DNA from: Leucosporidium creatinivorum
Taxonomy: Eukaryota; Basidiomycota; Microbotryomycetes; Leucosporidiales; Leucosporidiaceae
Assembly (NCBI GenBank): GCA_001600635.1
Contig: BCKL01000012.1
Span: 1 to 64,000 of the forward strand
Direction: 5' to 3'
Length of the DNA: 64,000 nucleotides
The first letter of the stretch is position 1, and each line of letters opens with the position of its first letter. Below are positions 40,903 to 51,450 of the stretch, in pieces. The translations under genes and the position numbers were made by a program. The notes under the pieces were generated by a model. The model saw only the letters and a program-made list of their open reading frames with translations, did not search any database and was not told the origin of the DNA.

Positions 40903-42883
40903 CTACTGCAGGCTAAACACCTCCTTCCCCATCACCCACGTACTCTGCACGAACCCTTGGTGATCCAACACGACCAGATCGGCGTCTCTCCCCTCCAACA
41001 GCGCCCCCTTCAGCCGAGCGACCTCGCCGCCGAGCATGCGAGCGACGTTCCAGGTGGCGCATTGGATGGTTTTGCTGAGGGGTACCGAGGTGAAGGAAGC
41101 TAAATTTCGAACGCAATGGTCGAGGGAGATGGCGCTGTGGATACCGAGAAGCAGGTCAGCGCGACTCGGCGGGGGCCGCGAGGCAGGAGAAGAGAGCAAC
41201 GAACGAGCCTGCAAGAGTCGAGGTGCCGTCGATAGAGAGCTTGAGACCGTCCTTGACGATGAATCGACCATCTCTCCATGCGTGCTTGCCGTCCGGTAGT
41301 CGCGGGTCCATCAAAGACATGGCTGTGGAGAGAGAAGCGAAGTGAGCTCGGCGCAGAGGCTCTCCTTCTCTCGCCCATCCGACTCACCATCAGTGACCAG
41401 GACAGCTCCCTCGGGATGACAGTCGTATGCCAATCGAACAGCATTCGGATGCACATGGATCCCGTCGACGATCAGGCCGTAAAAGGGCCTCTGCGACTCG
41501 TCTTGAGCGCCCAGCGTGCCAATCACTCCCGGATCTCGGTGATGCATCTGCGGCATGGCGCTGAAGGTAGGTTAGCTTCGGGACGTCGGCGAAGAATCAC
41601 GGAACCTACTTGAAGAGGTGAGTGACCCGGGAGGCGCCCAGAGAGACAGCCTTGGAGGCGAGATCGACGGGAGCGTTTCTGCGAGATGCAGATTCAGTGG
41701 GTGAGCTGTGAGTCGAGCGAGGGGCAGTACATACGAGTGGCCAATCGAGACTGTGATACCTCGCCTGAGAGCGGGAGCGATGCATTTAAGCACGCCTTCG
41801 ACGTCCGGTGCCGCCGTGATGATCTTGACTCCCTCCTGATCGAGAGCTGCAGCGCCGTAAACCTCTTCCCACGTCTTGATACCTTCGCTCGCCTCCATCA
41901 GAAATGACTCTTCGTGCGCTCCTTTCTTCTCGGGGATCAGGAATGGTCCTACGAAGTGAGAATGTCAGCTCGGCGACCATGCTCGGCGCCGAGATGGGAT
42001 TGAGAGCTCACCTTCAGCATGATAGCCGAGGATATGAGCTCCTCCTAGAAAGGATCGAGGTCTGAGAAGGGGTAGCAGCTGCGGTCAGGGTAGGTCAACA
42101 TCCGTCTCTCGCGGCCGACGAGAGGTTGTCAGGCTCGGTCGACTCAGCGCGAAGCAAGGTCGTCGTGACGTGGGACAGAGGCGCACCGAAGCCGCTGTAG
42201 GGTGTGCAAAGCCGTCAGCAATCGTCCCTTAACGTCAAGCGAGTGGCTACTCANTTGATTCCTACGTTGATGGCCATTTTNAGATTGAAGTGAGAGAAGG
42301 GTGAGGGAGGAAAGCAAGAGCTGTTCCCTCAACTCAACCGGCTTTCAATCGATTCCCTGCTGAGCGCTATCATCGATCCCCCTTTGCCTGCCTCGGTCGT
42401 GAACCGTTGGGCTTGCAACCGAGCTGCAGAGCCGACTGAGCCAGAGCTGACCAGCCGCTGCGCCGAGCTCACCTTTGGATAGAGCTCCTTCCTCTGCGTG
42501 ATGACGGTAGGTACGTAGCTCGTCGTTCCCGTTTCTACGATCCGTTTTGACACATCATCGAGCCCCTTTAAGTAGGCAGCCTCGCCTTTGTCGAGGCAAG
42601 AGAAGTCGACGCCGAACGCGCCATTGATTTGAGCGTCGATGTAGCCGGGAGCGAGGATCCTGCCGTGTAGGTCGATAGTTTGGTCTACTTGTCGACGAGT
42701 AGAGAAGAAGTGCGCCTGCCCAGAGATGATCTTGCCCGACTCGGTGTCGATAAGAGGTCGGACCGGCGAAGCTGTAGGAGAGTAAGGAAGGTCAGGCAGA
42801 GTGACGGGAGCCAAAAGAGACTGAGCACCTACAGATCCATCAGGAAGTGCGAGAGAGCAGTTGGTGAAGCGAGTAATGCCCAT
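40903..42883 (-). CDS. DAC1: N-acetylglucosamine-6-phosphate deacetylase
   Basis: Removes acetate from GlcNAc-6-phosphate to give GlcN-6-phosphate. The start at 42883 gives MGITRFTNCSLALPDG. Family motifs appear in order: GRILAPGYIDAQINGAFGVD, ETGTTSYVPTVIT, GYHAEGPFLIPEKKGAH (metal Glu), VSIGHSNAPVD, RVTHLFKAMPQMHHRDPG, GLIVDGIHVHP, AVLVTDAMS (catalytic Asp), IDGTSTLAGS, and a late NVARMLGG with GRDADLVVLD. About eight exons. The intron after ELYPK (42079-42472, 394 nt) is far longer than its neighbours because it holds the 324-bp copy of the GAPDH 5' end; the remaining 70 nt is a normal intron length. Divergent from the deaminase gene, with which it forms consecutive pathway steps. Confidence 0.93.
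42148..42471 (-). repeat. 324-bp copy of the GAPDH 5' end inside a deacetylase intron
   Basis: Direct copy of 40005-40328, including GAPDH start codon, exon 1 and the 8-nt microexon (here 42187-42194). It begins inside the 5' splice site of the host intron. TGAG occurs at both borders of the insert; removing the insert plus one TGAG leaves a GTGAGT donor, which suggests the intron's earlier state. N bases at 42254 and 42281; the first matches the N at 40111. Confidence 0.92.
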
Positions 42884-43282
42884 GGCAAGCTGAAGGGAGC
42901 GCGAGACGAGGGGGAGGAGCGAGAAGGGCAATTGAGGGGCAGGCAGGGGTATGGAGGCTCGGCAGGGTCGGCGAAAAGGAAGTTCAGCGCATGTCCAAGA
43001 TCCCGAGTCAACCCTGCCAGACTGCTCATGGTCAGCGGGGGAAGCCAAGGCCGGCGAAAGCTTGCTCGGCGAAATCGGCGAGGGAAGTCAGAAGGGTGAG
43101 ATCGGTCGGCAAAGTCGGCGGATGGTACGCAGGGCACTCCCTGCATGTATCTTTGACTTGTTTCCTTCTCCCCACAGTCTTCCACCCTTGCTCTCCCTCC
43201 TGCACCTTCTCCTCCACCTCCCCTTCCCTCTCGCTTGCTCTCGCCTCTCTCTCTCCTTCCCTTCTCGCCTTCACGCTGCAGC
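42884..43282. promoter_or_regulatory. divergent promoter of deacetylase and deaminase genes
   Basis: This 399-bp region separates two start codons of consecutive pathway steps. It holds TCGGCGAAATCGGCGA at 43066-43081, plus single TCGGCGAAA (about 42968) and related GTCGGCAAAGTCGGCGG (about 43106-43122). An almost identical paired element occurs in the kinase/transporter promoter. A long C/T tract (about 43155-43270) precedes the deaminase ATG. Confidence 0.6.
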
Positions 43283-44571
43283 ATGCGCCTTTCGATTCGC
43301 CACAGCCCCGAACGAGTCGGACTCTACGCGAGTGAAGCTGATCTCCCCAGGACGCCAACCGACTCACCCTGTACCTCTACAGGTGGCAGACTACCTCGCC
43401 AAACGGATCAACGAGTTCGAGCCCGCCGCCGAGAAGCCTCACTTCGTCTTGGGCCTTCTCACAGGCTCCTCGCCTCTCCCCACCTATCGAAGATTAGTGG
43501 AGCTAGTACAGAAAGGCGATCTGAGCTTCAAAGTGAGCAGATATCGACTGCTAGGCAGCTTCTCGGCCGAGGCTGACCCCCCCCGCGCTCTCTGACAGAA
43601 CGTTGTGACTTGTAGGTTGCCTGCGAGCAGTCTCAGAGACAATTATAGCTCATATCGTCTCTGATGTACTCTGCTCGCCTCAACAGTCAACATGGTGAGC
43701 TTTCCTTCCCCTCGGCGTTCGCGAGCTCGGCGCTGACCTCGCCCTCTGCGCAGGACGAGTACGTCGGGCTCCCTCGCGACCACCCCGAATCCTACCACAC
43801 CTTCATGTACACCAACTTCTTCTCCAAGATTGATATCGACCCCAACAACACTCACATCCTCGACGGCGAGGCCAAGGACCTGCTGCACGAGTGCGCCGAG
43901 TACGAGCGCAAGGTCAAGGCTGTGGGAGGTATCGACATCTTCTTGGGCGGCATGGGAGAAGATGGGCATCTCGCCTTCAACGAGGTGAGCTCACCCCTGC
44001 GAGAATCGACTCTGAATGACCAGCTAAGCCTCTCTTGGTCGATCCCTTCGCAGCCTGGCTCGTCGCTCGTCTCCCGTACTCGCATCAAGACGCTCGCCTA
44101 CGACACGATCCTCGCCAACGCTCGCTTTTTTGACAATGACCTCTCTGCTGTCCCTCGCATGGCCCTCACCGTCGGCATCGCCACGGTAATGGACGCCCGA
44201 GAGGTGATCCTCGTCGTGACCGGTCAGAAGAAGGCCATGGCACTCGCTCAGTGCATCGAGAATGGCATCAACCATTTCGTGAGTCATGATAGCTGCTTTT
44301 GATCCCCCGAGCTGACCATCTCTCTACAGTGGACTGCAAGCGCCCTTCAATCACACCCGTGGAGCTTGCTCGTCTGCGATGAGGATGCCACTCTCGAGCT
44401 ACGAGTCAAGACCGGTGAGTTGGCGGTCTAGCCTCGAGCTGAAGGCCATGCTAATTCGCCCTGTTTCCTTCAGTGCGATACTTCAAGTCAATTGAGAAGG
44501 TGCAAGACGAGGTCGAGGCCAAGTACGGAGGAGTCGCCGTGCGCAAGACTCGCGTGTATGGAGTGCACTGA
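43283..44571 (+). CDS. NAG1: glucosamine-6-phosphate deaminase/isomerase
   Basis: Converts GlcN-6-P to fructose-6-P and ammonia. The N-terminus is [13 protein letters not shown]. Motifs are [40 protein letters not shown] (proton-relay Asp), [58 protein letters not shown] and [13 protein letters not shown], ending RKTRVYGVH. The NVVTFNM block needs two microexons: 43599-43611 (13 nt) and 43687-43694 (8 nt), with introns of 75 and about 60 nt around them. Without them the NMDEY motif is lost, so the splicing is well supported by the family. Length is about 280 residues, as usual. Divergent from the deacetylase gene. Confidence 0.93.
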
Positions 44572-44804
44572 GGTTGTGTAGCTGGTTCCTGTATGATATA
44601 TAGCCTCTGAGCATTCTCTTGACCTTTCTTGCGTCCCGAGAGATCTGCTTCACCCTCGAACTCTCAGGCGCGCCCCTCATCGCCGAGCCTGTCATCGAGC
44701 GCAGAGATCTCGCCTCAGAAGAGGGAAGGCGCATCGTCTCGCAGGCAGCGCTATTGTTCCGAGCGTAACTAGGATGGTATACAACACGACAGCGTTCAAT
44801 TGAG
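44572..44804. other. convergent spacer between deaminase and kinase genes
   Basis: Short region between two facing stop codons, expected to hold both 3' ends. Contains a TGTATGATATATAG stretch (about 44590), more A/T-rich than its surroundings and possibly a 3'-end signal. Confidence 0.4.
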
Positions 44805-46192
44805 CTACACAGCAAGCCCTTTCCTCCCCTTCGCAGCGAGCTCCTGCGCCACAAGCGCCCTCGCCCCTTCTTCCGGCGCGTCTCCCACCACCACCACCTC
44901 GGCAAACACAATGCCCAGCTCCTTCAACCCCCTATTCAACAGCTCACAGTACCCTGGCACCTTCCACAACCCCCCTCCCAACGACAAGGAAGACCGCGAA
45001 GGGGAGATGATGGACCTGTCGCCCACTAGGCCAGCTGCCAGCTTGACGAGAGGCTGCACACCATCTCCGACGATGGCGAGGGCAGCTATCCTACTAGCGT
45101 TGTCGATGTCGTCTCCGAAAGCGTGCGCAAAGACGACTCGAGCTGCCTCGGCGATCCAAACCTTGCGATTCGCCTCGGCGGCGGTGAAGGAGCGAGCGGT
45201 CGAGGTCGAGTGGTCGCTGTAGGTCTTGTCGACGAGCTCTGCAGCGTTGACTACTCCGAAGCAGGCGAGGAGAGCATGGATGAGGGGCAGAGGGCAAGAT
45301 GGTGGGAGGGAGGGGCGAGAGTAGGCGAGCGACTTGCGACGGTCGTCGTCTTCCAGGACGAAGCGGATGGCGAGGCGTCCAATTGAGTAGGCTGAGCCTT
45401 CGTCTCCGAGTCTGTGGGTGACGAGTCAGCCGATGAACCTTGCCGAGAGACAGCATGCAGCTCACATGTAGCCCCAGCCTCCGCTCACTCCGACGAGATC
45501 AAGCTCGGCTCCTCGTTTCTTGAATGCTGTGGATGCAAGGGGAGGAGGTATGAGCGGCTTAAACTACCGTCTGAAGGGGCTTAGGGCTCACCTAAACCCA
45601 CAGTGCCCGTCCCGGCGATGAGAACTATGGTCGAGTCGATGTCGGGCATGAGNGTGCATGACGAGGCGAGTAGATGACCATCTGCATGGGTGAAAGGAAG
45701 CTCAGCTTCAGCTCTGAGCTGTAGAAAGCTCGCAGGACTCACCATTGGTGATGCGAAGTACGCCGTCGTCCTCNGCGCCGAGGTGAAAGGCCTCTCGAGC
45801 GAATGGCGTAAAGTCGTCGATGTCTGCTTGATGCAGGACACCAGCCAGACCTAACCAGACCTTCTTGAAGACTGGACGGTCCATTGCCGGAGGTGGAGAT
45901 GCATTCGCCAGCTCCTCGCAGCGTGCGAAGCTATCGAGCTGAGCGAGCGCCTTGTAGACGGCCTGCAAGAGAGCTGAGATGGCTCCGGCGGGTCCCACAG
46001 TTTTACTGTTGGGTTCAGGAGACTGGTCAACCGCTGTACATCCTTGCAGCACACTCTGAAAGCTCACACGTTGCATGGCCCTGCTGCTCCTCGTCCCAGC
46101 ACTTTGCCCTCCTCCGAAGCGATGACGACCTTGACCGAGGTTCCTCCTCCATCCACACAGAGGTACAGCTGTTGAGTGGTCCGCGCAGGCAT
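44805..46192 (-). CDS. NAGK: N-acetylglucosamine kinase, animal NAGK type (BadF/ASKHA fold)
   Basis: Phosphorylates GlcNAc to GlcNAc-6-P, the entry step for the neighbouring deacetylase. The start at 46192 gives MPARTTQQLYLCVDGGGTSV, with the phosphate-1 loop DGGGTSVK. Then KVLGRGAAGPCNV, VWLGLAGVLHQADI, IVLIAGTGTVGLG (phosphate 2), VSGGWGYMLGDEGSAYSIGR and a late NRKVWIAEAARVVFAHAF. The end SLSLGGGLWKVPGYCELLNR with GARALVAQELAAKG replaces the usual adenosine region. N bases fall in exons at 45653 and 45774, so two residues are uncertain. About eight exons. This family differs from the hexokinase-like GlcNAc kinase of Candida. Divergent from the transporter gene; convergent with the deaminase gene. 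Confidence 0.9.
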
Positions 46193-46536
46193 CTTGGACA
46201 GCAGAGGAGGGCTGGGAGAGGCAGACGAGAGCGCGAGGGTTGCGTCGTTGGCTTCGGCGCCTGCAAGTCTCGTGCTCGCCTGCATCGGCGGCCGAGGGCA
46301 GTGGGGCTGTAGCTAGTCTCGGGCAGAACGACGAAAGTGCCAAACTGTACCCGAGTCGGCGAGATCGGCGAAGAAACGGGAAGAGCCAACAAAGCGCCGA
46401 CTTCGCCGAAGCTGGAAGGGGCCCTCGCGCTCGACGCGTGACTGAGTTGTGGGGTGAGTCTTATCTCTCCGCTTCTGTACTCTCTTCTCTTTGTCTCCTA
46501 CACATCACTGCTCTCAGACCTTTCTGCACCTCAACA
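46193..46536. promoter_or_regulatory. divergent promoter of GlcNAc kinase and transporter genes
   Basis: The 344-bp region holds TCGGCGAGATCGGCGA at 46356-46371, 15 of 16 bases identical to the element in the deacetylase/deaminase promoter. Close by is CTTCGCCGAAG (about 46400-46410), an inverted TCGGCGAA half. The shared element makes common control of the four genes plausible. Confidence 0.6.
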
Positions 46537-48944
46537 ATGCAGGCCGCCGAAATCACCGCTGCAGACCTGCCTCCCCTGCCCACACGACGAGGCTTCAGCA
46601 AATGGTACAGCCAGCCGGTCGTGCAGGTCTGCCTCATCGCCATGGTCTGCTTCCTCTGTCCAGGGTGCGTGTTCAATCGCTTCCCTCTCCTCTTGAGCGC
46701 CTTCCAAGTCTCCCCTCCTCAGCCTTCCCGCCTGGAGCTGACCCCGTTTCCTCAACTTTGACAGCATGTACAACGCCCTTTCGTGAGTCGGTGCAGCTCT
46801 TTCAGCACAGTTAAATGACGTCTGCTGACCCTACCTTTCTACAGCGGCATCGGTGGAGGAGGACAAGTCGATCCAAAGGCCTCCAACGACGGCTCGGTCG
46901 CTCTGGCAAGTCCGATGGGCTGAGATACACTCGGGACAAAGGTAATCACAGCTTCCCACCCACCAGTACTCGACCTTTGCCGCCACCTCGTTCTTCTCGG
47001 GCACCGTCTGCAACCGTCTCGGCGCTCGGCTCACCCTCGGCGTAGGCGCTGCAGGCTACGCCTTGTATATTGGAGCGTTCCTCTCTTACAACATTAACCA
47101 GAACTCGGGCTTTGTTGTGGCTGCTGGTGCTCTACGTAAGTCGATAGAGTGCAGACCTCGCCTCTTTCCCCTCCTTCAGCCCCTCGCTGACCCCGTTCCC
47201 CTCTGCACCTACAGTCGGCATCTGCGCTGGTATGCTCTGGACGGCACAAGGTAGTATGACTCTCGCCTACGCCACCGAGTCGACCAAGGGACGCCTCTTT
47301 GCCCTGTTCTGGTTCGCCGAGCCCTTCCTCCCTTCCCCATCTCGTCGCGGAGCTGAATCTCCCTCTCCCCTTGCAGGATGATCTTCAACATGGGAGCCGT
47401 GCTTGGCAGTGCCATCGAGTTGGGCCTCACATATGACTCGGAGGCTAGCACAGTCTGCAACAGCGTCTACGCCGCCTTCCTCGCCATCGCCGCTATCGGA
47501 GCCTTCATTCCTCTCATTCTGGTGCGTCCTTCCTTCGCTCTTCGCCGTCAGCTAGCAGCTGACCATGCTCTTCACTACCATTAGGTATCACCAGGTCTCA
47601 TGGTCCGAGTCGATGGCACTCGTGTCGTCGTCCCCGTTCATCCGAGTAAGCCGGTTGAAGTTCTGACCTCAGCCGAACGAACATAGCTGACCTGACTTCA
47701 CCTCTGCTATAGGCTGGAAGACCGAGATCGTCGGTCTCTATCGCTGCCTCCACCATAACGCCTGGATCCTTCTTCTCTTCCCCTACTTCCTCTCTTCGAA
47801 CTGGTTTTAGTGAGTGTTCGAAGTCTCTACCTAGTGCTTGGACTCACTGTACAACTACTTGAATGACTTCACTGACCATCTGACCTCCGACTCACAGCAC
47901 ATGGCAATTCAAGTGAGCTCTCGGACCGGATCAGTCTCGAGCACTGAGCTGACCCTTCCCACTTCCCCTCCGCGTGCTCAACAGCTCCTTCAATGGTGCC
48001 CTCTTCACGCTGCGCACTCGAGCTCTCAATAGCATGCTCTACTGGCTCTTTCAAGTGTTCGCCTCGCTCGCTTTCGGTGTCGCCATCGACTCGCCTCGCT
48101 TCCGCCGAGTAAACCGAGCTTGGGGTGGACTCGCTTTCGTCACAGCTCTCTGCATGGCCATCTGGGGAGGCGCTTACCACTTCCAGAAGCAAGTCCGTAG
48201 CTCTGTGCAAAGTGCAGAGCACCTGCTGACTATCTCTTGACTGCCGAGCAGAGGCTACACTCGCGCCGACCTCGCCGAGCCTCGGGCGCCCGAGTTTGCT
48301 CGCATCGACTTTAAGGACAGTGGCTACGTCGGACACGTAGTCCTCTACATCTTCATGGGTATCATGGACGCTATCTGGCAGAACTATGCCTGTGAGTGCT
48401 TGCTTTTCGACCCTCGCGACTGAAGACTGACTCGGCGCTCCTCCTTCTCGCAGACTGGCTGATGGGTGCCATGTCGAACGACTCCTCCCAGCTAGCCCAT
48501 CTCGTTGGTTTCTACAAGGTGAGCCTACAACTCGATTCCGCTTCTTCGAGTTGTGTTGCTGACTAGCTTCGCTCGCCCTCCTGCCTCTTCCTCCCCTCCC
48601 CCCTTCTATATCATTCACTGCCTACAGGCCATCCAATCCGCTGGTGCTGCAGGCGTGTTCCGCATGGACTCCAATCTCGCTCCCTACATGACCGAGCTCG
48701 CCGTCTCATGGGGACTGAATGCCGCCGGCATCCTCTTCGTGATCCCGGTCATTCTCCTCCGAGTGACCGATCGTGAGTCGTACTTTCGCCTTGATCTCTC
48801 CTAGACAAGCTTCGACTGACCTCTCCGCACCACACAGACACCGACGAGGCCGTTGTGACCGCCGACGAGGTTCCGACTGTCGTCTCAAGCTCGGCGTCGG
48901 AGAAAGAGGGCTCGCTTGACGAGAAGAAAGGCTCCGTGGCTTAA
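46537..48944 (+). CDS. UNC93/DUF895-type MFS transporter, candidate GlcNAc transporter
   Basis: Polytopic membrane protein of the UNC-93-like branch of the MFS. The N-terminus is cytosolic and TM1 (PVVQVCLIAMVCFLCPG) runs into the family signature GMYNALSGIGGGGQ, whose MYNAL part is coded by an 18-nt microexon (46765-46782). Further segments are TFAATSFFSGTVCNRLGARL, LGVGAAGYALYIGAFLSYN, VGICAGMLWTAQGSMTLAYA, IFNMGAVLGSAIELGL, AAFLAIAAIGAFIPLILV, ILLLFPYFLSSNWFY, VGHVVLYIFMGIMDAIWQNY and SWGLNAAGILFVIPVILL, in all about 11-12 helices. The C-terminal tail (EKEGSLDEKKGSVA) is soluble. About twelve exons. The substrate is not readable from sequence. Its place divergent from NAGK inside a GlcNAc pathway cluster suggests GlcNAc; this is not the Ngt1 family. 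Confidence 0.85.
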
Positions 48945-49171
48945 ACGTGTCTTATATCTGTTTATCTGCTTTCTAGCAATGTACCAGCCGTGCGGGGTAT
49001 TTCCTACTCGTCTGCAGCTGATTCGGCTCGCCTTCGCTCTTCTCTCTGCTCCATCGTCCGCTTCAATCTCTCCCTCTCAGATCTCGGCTGAAATGCTACC
49101 CCAACAGAATAGAGTTACAAGTCCCAAGATCATACATCGGCGCTCTAGTAAGTAGCTCTCCTACACATCTA
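48945..49171. other. convergent spacer between transporter and membrane-protein genes
   Basis: The two stop codons face each other across 227 bp. Expected to hold both 3' ends; no other signal seen. Confidence 0.4.
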
Positions 49172-51450
49172 CTACTTGGCTGCCCTCGCCTTCGGGGGTT
49201 TCGGGAAGGAGGTGGCGAACTTGATCGGCGCGGGAGTCTGCAGCTCCGTCTCGTCGGCAATAGGGATGATGCTGACCGACCTTCTACCTCCCGCATTACT
49301 GCGCTCACGCTCGTCGGTGAGTCCCGACTCGGTCGAGTTCCGCCCCCGACCTCCGAGGCCGACGCTTGAGACGGTCTTGGAAGAGGAGAAGGTGTAGAGG
49401 AGATTGTAGAGGAGGAAGGTGGTGGCGATGGCCATGCACATGAGATACGCCCACGGCACGAGAAAGAGAGCCGCTTCGATGCTGCGAGAGGTAGCGACGA
49501 ATGAGCATGAGATTCTCGGCGCGATGGAAGGGGAAAGGGAGCTCACGAAGCCCAATGGGAGTATACCGACGTGATCCCAGCGGCTAGCCAGACGGACATG
49601 GCCATGAAGAGTGTTGCGAGAGAAGTGCATGCGATGACAAACTGCAAGCCGAGCAGGCGAGTTAGCTATCGCTCGTATCGCGGACCAGCAAGAGGGGCGA
49701 TGAATGATTCAGCCTCGACATAGAAGCAGTACTCACCACAATGAGATCCCATTCGACCTTCTTAAGGGCTAGCAGCTGCTTCGCCTGTTGACTGAGCGCG
49801 ATCGCCGCCGGCGCCTGATCCACCGCCGCTTCCTTGAGCTGACTTCGACTCGGCTCGGTGATGGATTCCTTCTTCTCATCCTCGCCCTCCTCCTCGATAT
49901 CCTCCCCAGCTCCAGCAAAGAAGACCTTCCGCATAAGACCGTTCGTGGCCGACGCGACCGAACTTCGGCGCTCTGAAGGCGTGCCGGAGCCTCGTCGCTC
50001 GGAGGGAGAGTCGGAGGGGCGACGTTCCGAGTATGCGAGAGAGCTACGGTGGTCGGAAAGAGCGACCGACCCTCGGCGGTCGAAGGTTGCGAGGGAACCT
50101 CGTCGGTCAGAGGCAGTTGCAGGAGGAGGGAGGCTGAGCTGGTCGGTCGAAAAGGATCCGCGCGTAGGAGATGGCAGAGTAGTCTCGCCGCCGTGGCCGC
50201 CCATGGAGCTCATTCCGGTCTTCGAAGCGGAGCGAACGTCGGTAGAGAAGCGGCGGGCGTTGAAGCTGTGGAACGCAGATAGAGTCAGTATGGGCCGCTC
50301 TCCGTCACGCCACGACTACAGCATTGGCGAAGAACGTACGAGATCTGCTTGCGGAGGGTCATGAGAAGCCCGAGTCCAGCGAGGTTGATGGCGACGATGG
50401 CTGCACTGGCAACAGCGTACACGCCAGAAACCGCTTGCTGCGTCTTGGTGAAGAAGGCGAGGTTGTCGTTGACCTTCAGCATCTGTGAGGCAACATTGGC
50501 GAGGTCGGCGACTTCGGCGAACCCGTTCTTGTCGAAATCGCTTTGGCCAGCGACGAGGATGTCACGAAGGACGAGGACTTGGCGCCAGAAGTGCACCCAT
50601 GCCCATGCGCTGTAGACGTCCAGCACGACGACCACAAGGATAACGGCTGCGAGGACGCCGATGTAGAGCGAGTTGGCGAGCCGAGGCGAGAGGATGTGGG
50701 CTTGTGCTGCACGCTGAGAGGAGAGGATAGCTGCTTGGAGGTTGGACCACGAGCTGATCCATCCGTGAACGAACATGGGAAGCTGCAGAGGTGAATGTTT
50801 AGCGCCGGCCTGTCGGATCGCCAGCCTCTCGAATCGCCAGTTTCGCGCGCCGAGAACACTCACCCAGACCAGGGAACGCCAGAAGTAGGCTCGCTCCATG
50901 TAAATGTGCAATATGAGAGTACGGCGAGAGTTGTTGAGGTAGCCCTGCAGAGAGAGGTAAAGTCAGTCGAAATTCCGACCCGGCCGAGCTCGGCATTCAC
51001 GACTCACGATGATGATGAGAGAGGCGATGGTGGCAAAGATGGTGAAGAGGACGTGCTGCGCTCCAACTAGATACGTTCCATTGCTCCTCCTGACCAGTCG
51101 CCAGACCCACAAGGGCTTGCCGCGCCTTCGGTAGTCGATGCAGGTGAGCGCGAGGTATAAAAGGCTCGCTACGACGGTGCTGCAGGACGAGGGGGATCAG
51201 CTAGCGCTCCAGGGCACTCGGTCGCTACACTCGGATGAACTTACTAGCCAGCGAGGGCAAACAGAACGTAGAGCCGAGCTTCAAAGCCGGCGGAGGGCAC
51301 TGGGAGGAGAACGGCGCGAACGGCCGCTCTGTAGCTGTAGGACGGCGACGAGGGGTATCAGCGATTGCCGAGGTCGCTTGAGGAGATGTACACATACATA
51401 GCGAATGGGTTGGCGCCCTCTGGGACGTCGGGCAATTCGAGGATGGCCAT
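49172..51450 (-). CDS. multipass membrane protein of unknown function with RRxS repeats
   Basis: Not recognised beyond a fungal multipass layout. The start at 51450 gives MAILELPDVPEGANPFA. Helices are evident at ARLYVLFALAGSTVVASLLY, VLFTIFATIASLIIIVS, SLYIGVLAAVILVVVVLDVY, YAVASAAIVAINLAGLGLLM, FVIACTSLATLFMAMSVWLA and ALFLVPWAYLMCMAIATTFL, plus one likely near YFWRSLVWVLPMFVHGW; about seven in all. Between the fourth and fifth listed helices lies a soluble loop with six (D/E)RR or DHR units (DRRGS, DRRGS, DHRSS, ERRPS, ERRGS, ERRSS), then an acidic EDIEEEGEDEKKE. The units look like basophilic kinase sites. The tail is Ser/Arg-rich, ending PKPPKARAAK. Receptor or sensor is possible; nothing proves it. 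About eight exons. Confidence 0.72.

Noticed and set aside
42881-43048. Upstream extension of the deacetylase reading frame beginning MASPADHEQ
   Set aside because: The family starts near MGITRFTNCSL; the extension is low-complexity and lies in the divergent promoter.
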